DNA of 64,000 nucleotides from assembly GCF_042427745.1 (NCBI RefSeq), contig NZ_JBHMFA010000017.1, one strand, 5' to 3'. Made by a program: the position numbers and the translations under genes. Positions 53,821-62,984 of this stretch are shown piece after piece. The DNA comes from Algibacter miyuki (GTDB lineage Bacteria > Bacteroidota > Bacteroidia > Flavobacteriales > Flavobacteriaceae). Below the pieces are notes generated by a model. It saw only the letters and a program-made list of their open reading frames with translations, was not told the origin of the DNA and made no database searches. Each line of letters begins with the position of its first letter. Position 1 is the stretch's first letter.

Positions 53821-55017
53821 TTAATTAGCAGCTTGCTCGGTAGTGAAACCAAATTTTGCAGAAATTTCAGCAGAAATGGCATCTAAAGTATCAGCCGTTA
53901 CATCCCAAAAACCATCACCTTCCATAAGCGTTGCTAAATAAGCATCTACTTCTGATTTAGTAAAATATGGTACTGTATCGTTTGGCTTTCTGGTAAATTG
54001 AAGGCTATAAATAAATCCGTAAGCTTCTGATAAAGCATGAAAAGCACTAGCGTTATCTACTCCTAAATTGGCTTTTCCAGATTGTAAATAATACACCGCT
54101 CTAACAGCAGGAATTTTAGAAATATTTTCCTTAATGATATTAGCTTGCGCATCACGTAAACTATACTCTTGGGCAACAATGGCAGCACGACCTAATGTAA
54201 ATGCGTCGTAAATATCATCATCAATATCATCAAAATCCTCATCGCTTTCTACACGGTCTAAATATTCACTTAAAAATGAATCTACATCTAATTCAGGATC
54301 TGTAGCATCTAATTCGGCACCATATAAATAACCAAAAGCTTCATCCCATTTATGCTCCATAGAAGTGTATGTTTTACCTTCTTCTAAAACCCCATTATTA
54401 TTATCAGTAACATTTGTACCTGCATCTAAAACCGCCGGGCTTAAATAGTTATTTAAAATCTGATCTATCATTAAAGCGCCAATCAACCCTTTAGCAAAAG
54501 CTTGGTTGTACTCTAGTCCTTTTTCATTGATATAACGTATTGTTCCTCCGCCACTCTGTTGTAAGTTTCCTGCAACGCCGGCAGATGCTGTAAGGCTCCA
54601 ATTTGTAAAAACATTATCTACTTGACCATCAATCCAGCTATCAAAATCGGCTTTAATTTCGTTCGCTTCTGTTGTATTCGCAGCAAAATAATCGGTGGAA
54701 GCGGCTACTTTACTTTTTACACTTTTATCAGAAGCGTTTAAATCTGCATCGCTAAAATCGTTTGCATCAGCAACGTGCGCAAACATAGCATTTAACTGTT
54801 CTTTTGTACTTGAGTTATCTTTTAATGCAGACACCAATTCTTCCGCCATTAAAATTCTTGTGGTTTGACCACTGTAGCTTACTGATGAATTAGCACCTCT
54901 GAAAAACGAATAGTTTTCAGGTGTTGCTATGTTACCACTTCCGTTTCCATCATCATCACTAGAACATGATTGAAACAACGCTGATACTACAAAAAGACTT
55001 AATACTATATTTTTCAT
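53821..55017 (-). CDS. DUF4856 family lipoprotein
   Basis: A 398-residue lipoprotein (VSALFQSC-SSDDDGNGSG). The family block YSFFRGANSSVSYSGQTTRI opens the mature part, and MEHKWDEAFGYLYGAELD lies near the middle, next to an Asp/Glu-rich stretch (DRVESDEDFDDIDDDIYDAF). DUF4856 genes commonly stand beside imelysin genes in Bacteroidota, as here. Likely a surface or periplasmic metal-related binding protein, but with no proven function. First gene of the module; it has a complete promoter. Confidence 0.88.
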   Translation of the reverse strand: MKNIVLSLFVVSALFQSCSSDDDGNGSGNIATPENYSFFRGANSSVSYSGQTTRILMAEELVSALKDNSSTKEQLNAMFAHVADANDFSDADLNASDKSVKSKVAASTDYFAANTTEANEIKADFDSWIDGQVDNVFTNWSLTASAGVAGNLQQSGGGTIRYINEKGLEYNQAFAKGLIGALMIDQILNNYLSPAVLDAGTNVTDNNNGVLEEGKTYTSMEHKWDEAFGYLYGAELDATDPELDVDSFLSEYLDRVESDEDFDDIDDDIYDAFTLGRAAIVAQEYSLRDAQANIIKENISKIPAVRAVYYLQSGKANLGVDNASAFHALSEAYGFIYSLQFTRKPNDTVPYFTKSEVDAYLATLMEGDGFWDVTADTLDAISAEISAKFGFTTEQAAN

Positions 55018-55072
55018 ACTAACTATTGAGTTTATTTAGACTTATTACAAATAATCTATTATTTTTAAGGTG

Positions 55073-55103
55073 CAAATATAAAACAGATAAAAACTTTACG
55101 CAA
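55073..55103 (-). promoter_or_regulatory. Flavobacterial-type promoter of the DUF4856-imelysin operon
   Basis: On the minus strand TTG (complement of 55101-55103), 20 bases, TATATTTG (complement of 55073-55080). Just upstream, 55106-55130 is an AT-rich partial palindrome (TTTATTT ... AAATAAA) that could be an iron-regulator site; this last point is a guess. Confidence 0.72.
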
Positions 55104-55172
55104 TGTTTATTTAGAATTAATTAAAATAAAGAAAAAAAAACATGTCATTAATAAGATTTTAATGACAACTAG

Positions 55173-56036
55173 TTAATGATACACCTTGAAAATTTTGGAC
55201 GCTTCGTTATATGCACTCTCAAAACTGAGCGCATTTAAACTGTTGTTTTTTTGAGTTGTAAAATAAGATAGTAATTTCTCGGTAGGCATATTCCCCGTTA
55301 GTTCGTCTACTGCCATCGGGCACCCACCAAAACCTTGGATGGCCCCGTCGAAACGAAAACATCCCGCTTTGTATGCCGCATCAACCTTTTCGAACCAAGA
55401 CGATGGCGTAGTATGTAAATGTGCCCCAAACTCGATATCTGGATATAAAGGAATTAAATTAGAAAATAAATAATCGATGCTTTCCGCGTTGGATGTGCCA
55501 ACCGTATCACTTAATGAAAGTATTTTTACTCCCATTTTAGCTAATTTTTCGGTCCACTCCCCAACAATATCAACATTCCATGGATCGCCATAAGGATTTC
55601 CGAAGCCCATAGAAATATACACTACCACTTCTTTATTCGCTTTATTGGCAAGCTCTAAAATTTCAGAAAGTGCATCTACCGATTGCGCAATGGTTTTATG
55701 CGTATTTCGCATTTGAAAATTCTCCGAAATAGAAAATGGATATCCTAAATAGTCAATAACATCATGTTTACAAGCATCTTCAGCACCGCGCGTATTCGCA
55801 ATAATGGACAACAGTTTACTTGTTGTTTTACTTAAATCGAGCTGCGCTAAAACTTCGGAAGTATCAACCATTTGCGGAATGGCTTTAGGCGACACAAAAC
55901 TCCCTACATCTATAGTATCGAATCCAACACGTAACAACGACTGAATGTATTGCACCTTTTTGGCTGTAGGAATAAAAGTCTTTATTCCTTGCATGGCATC
56001 ACGCGGACATTCAATTATTTTTACAGGTTTGGTCAT
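55173..56036 (-). CDS. Hydroxymethylglutaryl-CoA lyase family protein
   Basis: A 287-residue TIM-barrel lyase expected to split HMG-CoA into acetoacetate and acetyl-CoA in leucine breakdown. IIECPRDAMQGIKTFIPT holds the metal-binding start, GSFVSPKAIPQM the CoA-side loop, LSLSDTVGTSNAESI and FGAHLHTTPSSW the metal His residues, and IQGFGGCPMAVDELTG the catalytic Cys loop. Pathway partners are not in the window. Other HMGL-like carbon-carbon lyases cannot be fully ruled out. Confidence 0.88.
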   Translation of the reverse strand: MTKPVKIIECPRDAMQGIKTFIPTAKKVQYIQSLLRVGFDTIDVGSFVSPKAIPQMVDTSEVLAQLDLSKTTSKLLSIIANTRGAEDACKHDVIDYLGYPFSISENFQMRNTHKTIAQSVDALSEILELANKANKEVVVYISMGFGNPYGDPWNVDIVGEWTEKLAKMGVKILSLSDTVGTSNAESIDYLFSNLIPLYPDIEFGAHLHTTPSSWFEKVDAAYKAGCFRFDGAIQGFGGCPMAVDELTGNMPTEKLLSYFTTQKNNSLNALSFESAYNEASKIFKVYH

Positions 56037-56345
56037 GAATAATTTCTAATTACAGTTGTTAAAAATACTATTATTTTTTCTGAAAGTAAAGCAGTAAAAT
56101 TTCAAGACCTAAATGAATCAAGAAATCTAAGCTCTAAAAACGTGATATATTAAAAATCTAGTTGATTTTTTAAGCGCTAACCCCAAACTATGTTTTCATA
56201 AACTACTTACAACAAGCAAAATAACATGCTTTTAAGCTGATAAATAACGCACTTCATACGGTAATCGAGTATTTTCCGGTAGATGACGTTTATTTTCTTT
56301 TAACCTATATTATAGATATACATTTGATAAAATATTTACCCCAAA
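56037..56345 (+). promoter_or_regulatory. Divergent spacer with likely promoter of the M43 protease gene
   Basis: Between the minus-strand lyase gene and the plus-strand protease gene. TACATTTG at 56319-56326 is a -7 element 19 bases before the ATG; no standard TTG. CATACGGTAATCGA at 56255-56268 matches the motif before dapD in 13 of 14 bases. Nothing else was recognised in this stretch. Confidence 0.45.
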
Positions 56346-57542
56346 ATGAATGTTTCTTTAAAAAATATACCTGCTTTAGTTTTCTTCATATTAACTTTAC
56401 TTTTTAGCGCAAATGGTTTTGCTCAAACTGAAGAAGTTTTAGAATGTCAAACTGTAAATTCAGCCGAAGCTTTAAACTATTTTAATGCTCATAAAAAAGA
56501 ATTAAAAGCTGTTGAAAGCTTGTTTGCTCAAAAACGTTCTGCAAATTCGAAAGGCGGTGACGCTCCTATTCTTGAGGATATTCCTGTAAAAGTACATATC
56601 ATTAGATATTCTAACGGCACGGGAGGTTTAAATGAATTCGATTTAACTGAAACATTCAGGCATTTGAATAATGAGTTTAACGGTGCCAGAGTGGGTTTCT
56701 CTTTATGGGAAGGCATTAATTTTATTGATAACAGTACACTAATACGTTTTAAAAAAGGAGATGAAAAAACCTTGATAGACGACCATTATGTACCTGGTAT
56801 TTTAAACATTTATTTTTCTGAATATGTAACCAACGCTTCAAAAGCTTCTATTTGTGGTTATAGTGAAAATACTGAAAACCGAGATATCGTGGTTTTAAAA
56901 AATAGCTGCGCTATGAACAGCTCTACTTTGGCTCATGAAATTGGCCATATACTATCTTTAGTACATACCCATGGTATAAACAACACCTCATTAACAACCG
57001 AATTAGTTGATGGTAGCAATTGCGATACCGATGGCGACGGAATCTGTGATACGCCTGCTGACCCAGGATTATCGGATGATAACGTAAATAATTTTTGTAA
57101 ATATACAGGTAAAGAAACCGATGCCAACGGAGATGCTTTTACTCCAGACACATCGAATATGATGTCTTACTCTAGAAAAGCTTGTCGTAGCTACTTTTCA
57201 ACACAACAAATTATAAGAATGTACACTTATTTTATTTTGGAAAAAAATAGGTTTACTAAACCGGGTATTGTTCCCGAAGTTATTACAGAAACACCTTTGG
57301 CTCCTGAAAGCTTAAAGGCTGTAAAACTATATCCAAATCCAATACAAAACGAAAACATCCATTTAACAACTAGCGATATTTCAGCAGATATTCAATTCCA
57401 AATCAGTAATTATCAAGGGCAAATTTTAGCTTCTGGCCGTGTTAAAAACAATGAAATTGAAGTAGGTAACCTATCTTCAGGAAGTTATTTATTGTATTTA
57501 AATAACGGAAATTCCACCGTTACCCGTAAGTTTATTAAGTAA
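56346..57542 (+). CDS. Secreted M43-type zinc metalloprotease with type IX sorting domain
   Basis: A 398-residue exported protease. Signal peptide (about 1-26, ANGFAQ), a propeptide-like region, and a pappalysin-type catalytic domain with HEIGHILSLVHTH (His197, Glu198, His201, His207) and the Met-turn SNMMSYSRKACRSYFS. CDTDGDGICDTPADP is a typical M43 calcium/cysteine loop. The last 75 residues form a type A Por sorting domain (VKLYPNPIQNENIHL ... GSYLLYLNNGNSTVTRKFIK), so the protein leaves the cell by type IX secretion. Confidence 0.92.
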   Translation: MNVSLKNIPALVFFILTLLFSANGFAQTEEVLECQTVNSAEALNYFNAHKKELKAVESLFAQKRSANSKGGDAPILEDIPVKVHIIRYSNGTGGLNEFDLTETFRHLNNEFNGARVGFSLWEGINFIDNSTLIRFKKGDEKTLIDDHYVPGILNIYFSEYVTNASKASICGYSENTENRDIVVLKNSCAMNSSTLAHEIGHILSLVHTHGINNTSLTTELVDGSNCDTDGDGICDTPADPGLSDDNVNNFCKYTGKETDANGDAFTPDTSNMMSYSRKACRSYFSTQQIIRMYTYFILEKNRFTKPGIVPEVITETPLAPESLKAVKLYPNPIQNENIHLTTSDISADIQFQISNYQGQILASGRVKNNEIEVGNLSSGSYLLYLNNGNSTVTRKFIK

Positions 57543-57979
57543 TACGACTTAAATCTCCTTCAATAAAACTAGAACACAAAGTGTTGTATGCTCATTTTGA
57601 CGCGTTCTTTTTTTCTGAATTATTACTTCGGAATACATTTAGCTAAACTTAAAGATAACCACGTTTCCCTAGTAATTCTTGGTGTTTTTAAAGCCAGTTA
57701 AACTACACTGCATCTTTAAAACGATAAGGAGAATTAACAGCATCAATTAACTGTTTTTTCATACATACCTCTACCTCATTTAAAATTTAACAGAAATCAG
57801 GAAGTAGTAAAATCCCCTATATTCGTAAAATAAAAGACACACTCTATTTCAGCTTAATATTGTCGGGATACTATACTCTACACTTTAAATCAAATAAGAA
57901 GCCTCTTAAAATAGCATAACTACCTTAAGAGGCTCCTTATTTATTCTTCCCGTTTATCACTACATAAACAAGTTGATAT
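57543..57979. terminator. Convergent spacer with terminator hairpin at 57901-57933
   Basis: GCCTCTTAA against TTAAGAGGC with a 15-base loop lies 47 bases beyond the GH88 stop and could also stop plus-strand transcripts. The other 400 bases, AT-rich and between two convergent genes, show no gene or recognisable motif. Confidence 0.7.
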
Positions 57980-59221
57980 TTAGTTTTTGTGCAATGGCGC
58001 CAATATAGGCATTCCCATTTTTAGTTTTTTCAATCTCAATAAAGCTTCAACATAATAATAATCGCCATAAATAATAGAATAATCTATTTCTGAACCAGCT
58101 GGTGCATGTCCTGTTGAATGTAATAAAAGTGCTGTATTAGCATCTTTACTTTGGTAATTTGCAGACAATTCTACTAACATTTTTTCACCTTTATCCATAT
58201 ACATCTTAGCCGTAGCTTCGTCTTCTGTAAAAGTTGCTAACTCTAATATAGCTGATGCTACAACGGCAGCTGCAGAAGCATCTCTTGTAGTATTCGGGAT
58301 GTCTGGTGAGTCAAAATCCCAGTACGGAATTAAATCTTCTGGTAATCTATCTAAATACACTTGTGTTACTTTATGTGCAAAATCTAAGTATTTTGGATCT
58401 TTTGTTTCTCTATAAACCATAGTATATCCATAAATAGCCCACGATTGTCCACGTGCCCACATACTGCTATCACTATAACCTTGGTGTGTAACTGCTTTTA
58501 TTTTTTCGCCAGTATCCTTATCATAAATAACTACATGATACGATGTATAGTCTGGTCTAAATTGATTTTCCATAGTTACATCGGCATGACTAACAGCCAT
58601 ATCATAAAGCGCCTTATTACCGCCATTTTTTGATGCCCAGAATAACATTTCTAAATTAATCATGTTATCCATAATGGTGTTATGTTGCGGCCATTCCATA
58701 TTTGGCACATCTCTAGGCCAAGACAAAATAGTCCCTACATTAGGGTTAAAAAGTGTTGCCAATGTATCGGCTGTTTTAAGAATAACATCTTTATACTCAG
58801 GGTTACCAGTTAAACGGTATCCATTTCCAAAACTATTATGAACCTGAAAGCCTAAATCGTGATCTAAGGCAGGTGTTACAGAAAGCGGTTTTAAGTATTG
58901 TGTAAATTTATCTGCTGTTTGCTCCCAACCTATTTCATTCGTGAATTCATATAAATACCAAAGTTCTCCTGGCCAAAACCCGCTGGTCCAATCTTTATAA
59001 TCAACATAGCGCCAAGTTTTACTATCTGGGGCTATATTTCTTGGAATATTGCCATCTGCTGGCACCAGTTTTACTGCTTTAGACGTTTGTTCAACACAGT
59101 ATGCTAATTGTGCATCGATATCAAAGCCCGTTTCAGCTTTAACTTCACTCTTTTTTTTGCCACAATTTACCATAAGTATGGTTACAAAAAATGCTCCTAG
59201 TATTTGTAATTTCATATTCAT
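57980..59221 (-). CDS. Glycoside hydrolase family 88 (unsaturated glucuronyl hydrolase) lipoprotein
   Basis: A 413-residue lipoprotein (TILMVNC-GKKKS) with an (alpha/alpha)6 barrel. GH88 enzymes remove the unsaturated uronic acid that lyases leave at the end of glycosaminoglycan, pectin or ulvan fragments. The two catalytic aspartates are in HDLGFQVHNSFGNGYR and IMDNMINLEMLFWAS; QGYSDSSMWARGQSWAIYGY and IIYGDYYYVEALLRL are family blocks. It stands alone, with no lyase or SusCD pair nearby. The preceding ATG pair (59221, 59215) leaves the exact start open. Confidence 0.92.
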   Translation of the reverse strand: MNMKLQILGAFFVTILMVNCGKKKSEVKAETGFDIDAQLAYCVEQTSKAVKLVPADGNIPRNIAPDSKTWRYVDYKDWTSGFWPGELWYLYEFTNEIGWEQTADKFTQYLKPLSVTPALDHDLGFQVHNSFGNGYRLTGNPEYKDVILKTADTLATLFNPNVGTILSWPRDVPNMEWPQHNTIMDNMINLEMLFWASKNGGNKALYDMAVSHADVTMENQFRPDYTSYHVVIYDKDTGEKIKAVTHQGYSDSSMWARGQSWAIYGYTMVYRETKDPKYLDFAHKVTQVYLDRLPEDLIPYWDFDSPDIPNTTRDASAAAVVASAILELATFTEDEATAKMYMDKGEKMLVELSANYQSKDANTALLLHSTGHAPAGSEIDYSIIYGDYYYVEALLRLKKLKMGMPILAPLHKN

Positions 59222-59745
59222 AATATTTCTTAATATATACGTTTTTATTTTTATTCAATGTCAAATTTCCTCTTCTCGTTTTTCTAAAATTCAAAAAACG
59301 AAATTGCTGTTTCCATAATTAAAAACAGACTACATAATTGGAAAACCAATATTACCAAGAATATCATTTCATTAACATAAATTATAACTTTATTAGTATA
59401 AATTATAGACATATTTCGGCCAAAACCGCTTTAAAACATGATGATTCTAATTTAATTCTCTAAAAATTGAAATATTTATCCCCGCACATCTACTTATATA
59501 AAAAGACTAAAAAGCAATCATTAATTAACATAATTACTTCAAGTTTTTCACCTCTAAATTTTGAAATAAATCAATTTACATTTTAAAAATAAAACAAAAA
59601 AAACCTCTGATTATCTCAGAGGTTTTATTGTAAGAACTAACAATTATTATATTTTAATTACTGCTAGTTCTACCTTTTTAATTTAATATTTGCTATTAAT
59701 TAAGAAATCAAATAGGTGTGTTATTTAGTCGCTACTATACTGCTT
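59222..59745. other. AT-rich spacer with terminator at 59594-59628
   Basis: AAAACCTCTGA against TCAGAGGTTTT (59600-59626) with a five-base loop is a likely minus-strand terminator for the CAP-domain gene, though 120 bases past its stop. The rest, about 370 bases up to GH88, should hold the GH88 promoter but no clear TAnnTTTG box was found. No coding frame was seen. Confidence 0.6.
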
Positions 59746-60240
59746 TTATTTTTTTACGAAAATGTTGGTGTAATACCATCTTCCATTTTCATTTTTTTCT
59801 GCTGAAATATCAAAGTTTGTAAAATCACCTTCCATTGTTTTACGATGTCCTTCACTAGCAATCCAAGCTTTTACTAAAGTTTTTGCTGAGCTAAAACCAT
59901 AGGCTACATTCTCAGAAACAGTCTCTACACCCGTATGTGTTTTTAAATATTCGCTTCTTTTAAAAAAGTTATCGTGAGAAATTTTATTATTCTCCATCAT
60001 ATAATCCGTATGGCTAAAAGCGACAGATTTTATAATATCCATATTATCTAAAGTCTTTAATCCTAAAGAATCTCTATATTCATTAATTAATTCTAAAGTT
60101 TCTAACTCAATACTTTTAGTAATTAGAGCTTCCGAATTGATTTGAATATCGTCAAATGTTTCGTTAGTATTCTCAGGTGAACATGAAAATGAAAAAAGGG
60201 CTAAAAGCGCAATTAAAGGTAGTTTGGTTAAGATTTTCAT
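59746..60240 (-). CDS. CAP-domain (SCP/PR-1) lipoprotein
   Basis: A 164-residue lipoprotein (LALFSFSC-SPENTNE) with a CAP domain (about 48-162). The conserved histidines and glutamates are visible in VAFSHTDYMMENNKISHDNF, ETVSENVAYGF and AWIASEGHRKTMEGDFTNFD. Bacterial CAP proteins of this YkwD-like kind are secreted with varied, mostly unknown roles. A minus-strand TAACTTTG box at 60278-60285 is a probable -7 element 37 bases before the start. Confidence 0.9.
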   Translation of the reverse strand: MKILTKLPLIALLALFSFSCSPENTNETFDDIQINSEALITKSIELETLELINEYRDSLGLKTLDNMDIIKSVAFSHTDYMMENNKISHDNFFKRSEYLKTHTGVETVSENVAYGFSSAKTLVKAWIASEGHRKTMEGDFTNFDISAEKNENGRWYYTNIFVKK

Positions 60241-60336
60241 AAGTAGCTATTTTAAAGGTTTGATGACTTGGTGTCAACAAAGTTAAACGGCAACCTAAAA
60301 GAAAATGTTAAGGAAATGTTAAAATCGATTAAAAAC

Positions 60337-60412
60337 ATGTATTTCAACGATTTTTAATGCTTTTAATCGTTGAAATACACATTTTGAATTACATAAAGTG
60401 CATTTCAGCGAT
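60337..60412. repeat. Inverted repeat plus third half-site between pdxH and the CAP gene
   Basis: TGTATTTCAACGATT (60338-60352) faces AATCGTTGAAATACA (60365-60379), a perfect 15-base inverted repeat with a 12-base loop. A third near copy, TGCATTTCAGCGAT, follows at 60399-60412 in the first orientation. The hairpin lies 37 bases past the pdxH stop and might end its transcript, but the third copy suggests repeated binding sites instead. Confidence 0.7.
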
Positions 60413-60415
60413 ATT

Positions 60416-61063
60416 TTACGGAGATAAACGATCGATTTTCCATGAATAATCATTTTGAAGTTGATATCGGATTCTATCATGTAATCTATTCGGTCTGCCT
60501 TGCCAAAATTCCATTTCAACAGGCTTCACAATATACCCCCCCCAAGTATCAGGACGCACAATTGCTTTATCTTTATATTCTATTTCTAATTGAGATAATT
60601 TGTTTTCCAAAAAAGCACGATCTGGTATTACTTCACTTTGGTTTGACACCAATGCGCCCAATTGGCTGCCCGTTGGTCTCGACTCAAAATACCCATCGCT
60701 CATGTTTTTTGCAATTTTTTCAGCTTTACCTTTTATAATAACCTGACGTTCGGCACCATGCCAAAAAAAGGATAAACAAACGTTGGGGTTTTCAGCAATA
60801 GCCTTTCCCTTTTCACTCATATAATTGGTGTAAAATATAAAGCCTTCAAAAGTATAGCGTTTTAAGAGTACAACTCTACTTTTAGGATAACCATCTTTCC
60901 CTAAAGTAGAAACCGTCATCGCATTTGTTTCATTTTCAGTAAAAAACGAATCGACTTCATGAAACCATTTCTGAAATAATTCTAAAGGGTTTTCCGGTAC
61001 CTCTTCTAAAAGTAACTCCCCTTTACTATATGTTTTTCTATAATTACTTAAATCGTTTTCCAT
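60416..61063 (-). CDS. pdxH: Pyridoxamine 5'-phosphate oxidase
   Basis: FMN enzyme that oxidises pyridoxine or pyridoxamine phosphate to pyridoxal phosphate. 215 residues, normal length. NAMTVSTLGKDGYPKSRVVL and KRYTFEGFIFYTNYMSEKGK form the FMN-binding barrel; the C-terminal signature EFWQGRPNRLHDRIRY is intact. A 98-residue frame on the other strand is only its shadow. Confidence 0.97.
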   Translation of the reverse strand: MENDLSNYRKTYSKGELLLEEVPENPLELFQKWFHEVDSFFTENETNAMTVSTLGKDGYPKSRVVLLKRYTFEGFIFYTNYMSEKGKAIAENPNVCLSFFWHGAERQVIIKGKAEKIAKNMSDGYFESRPTGSQLGALVSNQSEVIPDRAFLENKLSQLEIEYKDKAIVRPDTWGGYIVKPVEMEFWQGRPNRLHDRIRYQLQNDYSWKIDRLSP

Positions 61064-61148
61064 AATTCAAAATAACGAAAAAAAACGATTGGTATTAACA
61101 GTTTGCTTGTACGATTTTTCGAATATTTCTTTTATAATTGATTATAAA

Positions 61149-61562
61149 ATGAGATTTCAAGATTCAGACTACTATAAAATACTAACGTACAAACGGATAG
61201 AAAAGCCTTTTGACACCTATTACCTATGTGATAAATTTTATATTTCAGATATAAATAGAGGCATTAATTTTTCTTGGATTCATGCCCAAACAATGATTGA
61301 CATTATACTTAATTTTTATGGTGAACAAGCCAAGCTCGGTTTTATTACAAACCGGGTAAATAATTATTCTGTAGATCCTCAAAATTGGGTTAAAGCACAA
61401 AAAGAACACAATTTTATGACAATAAATGCCATTGTAACCTATAGCGAACCAAGTTATAAAGTGTCCACTCTAGAAAAGCATTTTATCAAAAATACTTTAA
61501 AACGTTGTTTTTCTCTTGAAGAAGCGATTAAATGGGTACAAAACCATGATGCTCTTAAATAA
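61149..61562 (+). CDS. Protein of unknown function (137 residues)
   Basis: A soluble alpha/beta-like protein divergent from pdxH. It begins MRFQDSDYYKILTYKRIEKP; a longer frame to 61089 exists but its extra 20 residues look unlike the rest and start in the spacer. Visible parts: YYLCDKFYISDINRGINFSW, FGEQ-like and FITNRVNNYSVDPQNWVKAQ, and a C-terminal ALE-type helix CFSLEEAIKWVQNHD. That last helix resembles the end of STAS/SpoIIAA-like domains, a weak hint. Ends 39 bases from the convergent rnz gene. Confidence 0.6.
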   Translation: MRFQDSDYYKILTYKRIEKPFDTYYLCDKFYISDINRGINFSWIHAQTMIDIILNFYGEQAKLGFITNRVNNYSVDPQNWVKAQKEHNFMTINAIVTYSEPSYKVSTLEKHFIKNTLKRCFSLEEAIKWVQNHDALK

Positions 61563-61601
61563 TAAATAATTTAGCTTATTATTTTTGAGTTTTAATATGG
61601 T

Positions 61602-62510
61602 TTAGCTAAAATCGAATACTTTACCATCTTCACTAAGTTCTACGTTTTCAAAAACTTCTTGAGCTTCAGCTTTAAAGGGTTCTAAACCGCCATAACGTGT
61701 AGAGAAGTGTCCTAGAACCAAAGTACCTACATTAGCTTGTTTGGCTATACTTGCAGCTTCTTTTGCTGTAGAATGCTTGGTTCGTGGACCTAAATGCGCA
61801 TGTTTTTCTAAAAATGTGGATTCGTGATACAATACATCAACATCCTTTATAATAGGTACAATATCTTCTTTATAAACCGTATCGCTACAAAAGGCATAGC
61901 TCTTTGGTTTTTGGCCTGGTTTGGTAACGGATTCGTTTCTTATTAAAATACCATCTTCATTTTCTACATCGAAACCTTGTTTTAATTTTCGGTAATACGC
62001 CACATCTATATTAGCTTCTTCTGCTAAATCGACATCTAATTTACGCTCGCCTTCTTTTTCTTTAAATAAATAGCCGTTGGTATATATGCGGTGTTCTAGT
62101 GGAATGGTGTGCACTTCAACCAGCTCATCTTCATAAATTAATTCCGATTCCTTTGAAGTTAGCTCATGGAAATATAAATTATAATTGGTCCAAGAATCGG
62201 CCAATTTCATTTGTAAAGTCACAATTTCCTTAATCCCTTTTGGGCCATAAACATGCAAATCGGCTTCTCGCGTTAATAGTCTAAATGTAGAAATTAAGCC
62301 TACTAACCCAAAAAAATGATCGCCATGTAAATGAGAAATAAATACATGTTTAATTCTATTAAACTTTATTTTATGCCTACGTAAATGCACCTGTGTTCCT
62401 TCTCCACAATCTATTAGAAACATGTGATTGTTAATTTCTAAAACTTGTGCTGTGGTATTGGTTAAAGCTCGTGGAGTTGCGCTATAACAGCCTAAAATAG
62501 TGAGCTTCAT
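61602..62510 (-). CDS. rnz: Ribonuclease Z
   Basis: Metallo-beta-lactamase-fold endonuclease that trims tRNA 3' trailers. 302 residues. MKLTILGCYSATP starts the fold; the zinc motif SHLHGDHFFGL has His60, His62, Asp64 and His65; AFCSDTVYKEDIVP and LVLGHFSTRYGGLEPF carry later ligands. Its start overlaps the DUF3291 gene by four bases, so it is the last gene of the pyrB operon. Confidence 0.94.
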   Translation of the reverse strand: MKLTILGCYSATPRALTNTTAQVLEINNHMFLIDCGEGTQVHLRRHKIKFNRIKHVFISHLHGDHFFGLVGLISTFRLLTREADLHVYGPKGIKEIVTLQMKLADSWTNYNLYFHELTSKESELIYEDELVEVHTIPLEHRIYTNGYLFKEKEGERKLDVDLAEEANIDVAYYRKLKQGFDVENEDGILIRNESVTKPGQKPKSYAFCSDTVYKEDIVPIIKDVDVLYHESTFLEKHAHLGPRTKHSTAKEAASIAKQANVGTLVLGHFSTRYGGLEPFKAEAQEVFENVELSEDGKVFDFS

Positions 62511-62983
62511 AATTTAAGTTGGGGTTTATAGTTTAAAGCATCTTCCGCAGTAAATTTACTTTTAAAAGAAAACGCATAAGGAGTTTCGCCGTGTGTATTT
62601 AAATAATCTAATCGGTTTTTAGCATCTTGAAACGTAGGCTCTAGACCTTCTGGACTATACCAAAATGCCATGTGCATCATCTTCATTTTACTAAACCATT
62701 CTTTTTTGCGTTTAAAAACTTGGTTGTGTCCCGATTGGTACGTGTATGCAAAAAGAGATTCTAAATCGGTCCAAACCGACATATTAATAATTAAGCTTTC
62801 ATCCTGAAAAACGTTTACCGCTTCGTCTTTATCTTCATCTTTTAATCGCCAAATAAAGCCATTACTGTTATCTGCAAGCGCATTCATTTTATCAACATGA
62901 TTAATAAAATCTCGCATAATGGGGTCGTCCATTGGTGCTAAGCGCTTAGCAATATTAACTTGATTCAGGTGCCATTTAATCAT
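62507..62983 (-). CDS. DUF3291 family protein
   Basis: A 158-residue protein with a ferredoxin-like/monooxygenase-type fold as suggested by WHLNQVNIAKRLAPMDDPIM, GFIWRLKDED and FAYTYQSGHNQVFKRKKEWF. DUF3291 proteins have no proven function. It overlaps rnz by four bases (ATGA type) and starts one base after the STAS-like gene stops, so all are co-translated. Confidence 0.85.
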   Translation of the reverse strand: MIKWHLNQVNIAKRLAPMDDPIMRDFINHVDKMNALADNSNGFIWRLKDEDKDEAVNVFQDESLIINMSVWTDLESLFAYTYQSGHNQVFKRKKEWFSKMKMMHMAFWYSPEGLEPTFQDAKNRLDYLNTHGETPYAFSFKSKFTAEDALNYKPQLKL

Positions 62984-62984
62984 A

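Noticed and set aside
60319..60519. 66-residue minus-strand frame overlapping the 3' end of pdxH and the inverted repeat
   Set aside because: Out-of-frame shadow of pdxH running into a hairpin.
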